From Streblospio benedicti (lineage: Eukaryota > Annelida > Polychaeta > Spionida > Spionidae), in contig CM032668.1 in the NCBI GenBank assembly GCA_019095985.1, forward strand, positions 20,762,011-20,826,010: a DNA stretch of 64,000 nt, in the 5' to 3' direction. Of the stretch, positions 63,778 through 64,000 are shown one piece after another; within the stretch, counting starts at the first letter, position 1; every line of letters starts with the position of its first letter. Made by a program: the position numbers and the translations under genes. The notes under the pieces were generated by a model. That model was not told where the DNA came from, ran no database searches, and was given only the letters and a program-made list of their open reading frames with translations.

Positions 63778-64000
63778 GTAAGTGACAATTTATCTAGATG
63801 GATCACTTACGTAATGCTACCTATGTATGACATAGTATTCGAAACCAAAGCTGTTTCCTGCTACATATGGCATAGCTCACAGAACAATGGAAAGGAAGTG
63901 TTTTTTAAAAAAGTGGAAATCCACATAAAACTGTGATATTCATTGTCATTCAAGAAATCATACACACACAGTAATAAAGTCTAGTTTTGGAGTTGGTTTG

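Noticed and set aside
1-64000. CRISPR arrays, bacterial operons, riboswitches, rRNA genes
   Set aside because: The tandem repeats lack CRISPR-like unit and spacer structure, and the window is clearly animal nuclear DNA; no rRNA or complete tRNA gene was seen (only a B-box-like segment near 10665).

Overview
The window looks like nuclear DNA of a marine invertebrate animal. Reasons: AT-rich intergenic sequence, spliced genes with GT-AG introns, an ER glucosyltransferase ending in HDEL/DDEL, a macro-domain gene of the PARP14-like kind, a secreted fibrinogen-related protein, and many small DNA transposons, Penelope, CACTA and LINE fragments. I cannot fix the phylum; a mollusc, hemichordate or amphioxus would all fit. 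Three runs of exactly 100 N mark assembly gaps of unknown size.

Layout. 1-11 kb: the 3' half of a minus-strand gene (eight phase-consistent exons, KH-like segment, KSPE-rich exon, macro domain). A three-exon segment is present twice around a gap, and MITEs and minisatellites lie between exons. About 7.5-43.6 kb: a very large imperfect palindrome. Its left arm has three intact intronless POGLUT1-like genes in tandem on the plus strand. Its right arm has three mirrored copies on the minus strand (one cut by a gap, two broken) and a decayed mirror copy of the macro gene's KH-like/KSPE exons. Inverted copies of an AACTT/CATAACTT-type minisatellite lie near the centre (21.4-23.3 kb). The right arm also carries insertions missing from the left arm: a 2.15 kb insertion at TTAA(G), a 3.8 kb CACTA-like element with a LINE fragment inside, a 0.55 kb repeat, and a 2 kb replacement containing a triosephosphate isomerase last exon. 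43.6-44.65 kb is homopolymer-rich, apparently low-quality sequence against a gap.

45-50.6 kb: transposon graveyard with a Penelope GIY-YIG fragment and a nested set of elements, including a 1.48 kb element with long inverted ends and an 8-bp target duplication. 50.6-54.5 kb: mostly AT-rich, with one candidate first exon and a 0.9 kb local duplication. 55-64 kb: two divergent spliced genes whose first exons are mirror-image copies of one sequence (both encode MATAVAETVN). The plus-strand gene runs past the right edge, and a complete intronless fibrinogen-domain gene sits antisense inside its second intron.

The most interesting signals are the intronless POGLUT1 cluster, nearly every copy with a heat-shock-element-like TTCnnGAAnnTTCnnGAA array 16 bp before its ATG, and the shared mirrored first exon at 56.1-56.3 kb. 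An assembly artefact (two haplotypes joined head to head) is a serious alternative for the palindrome.
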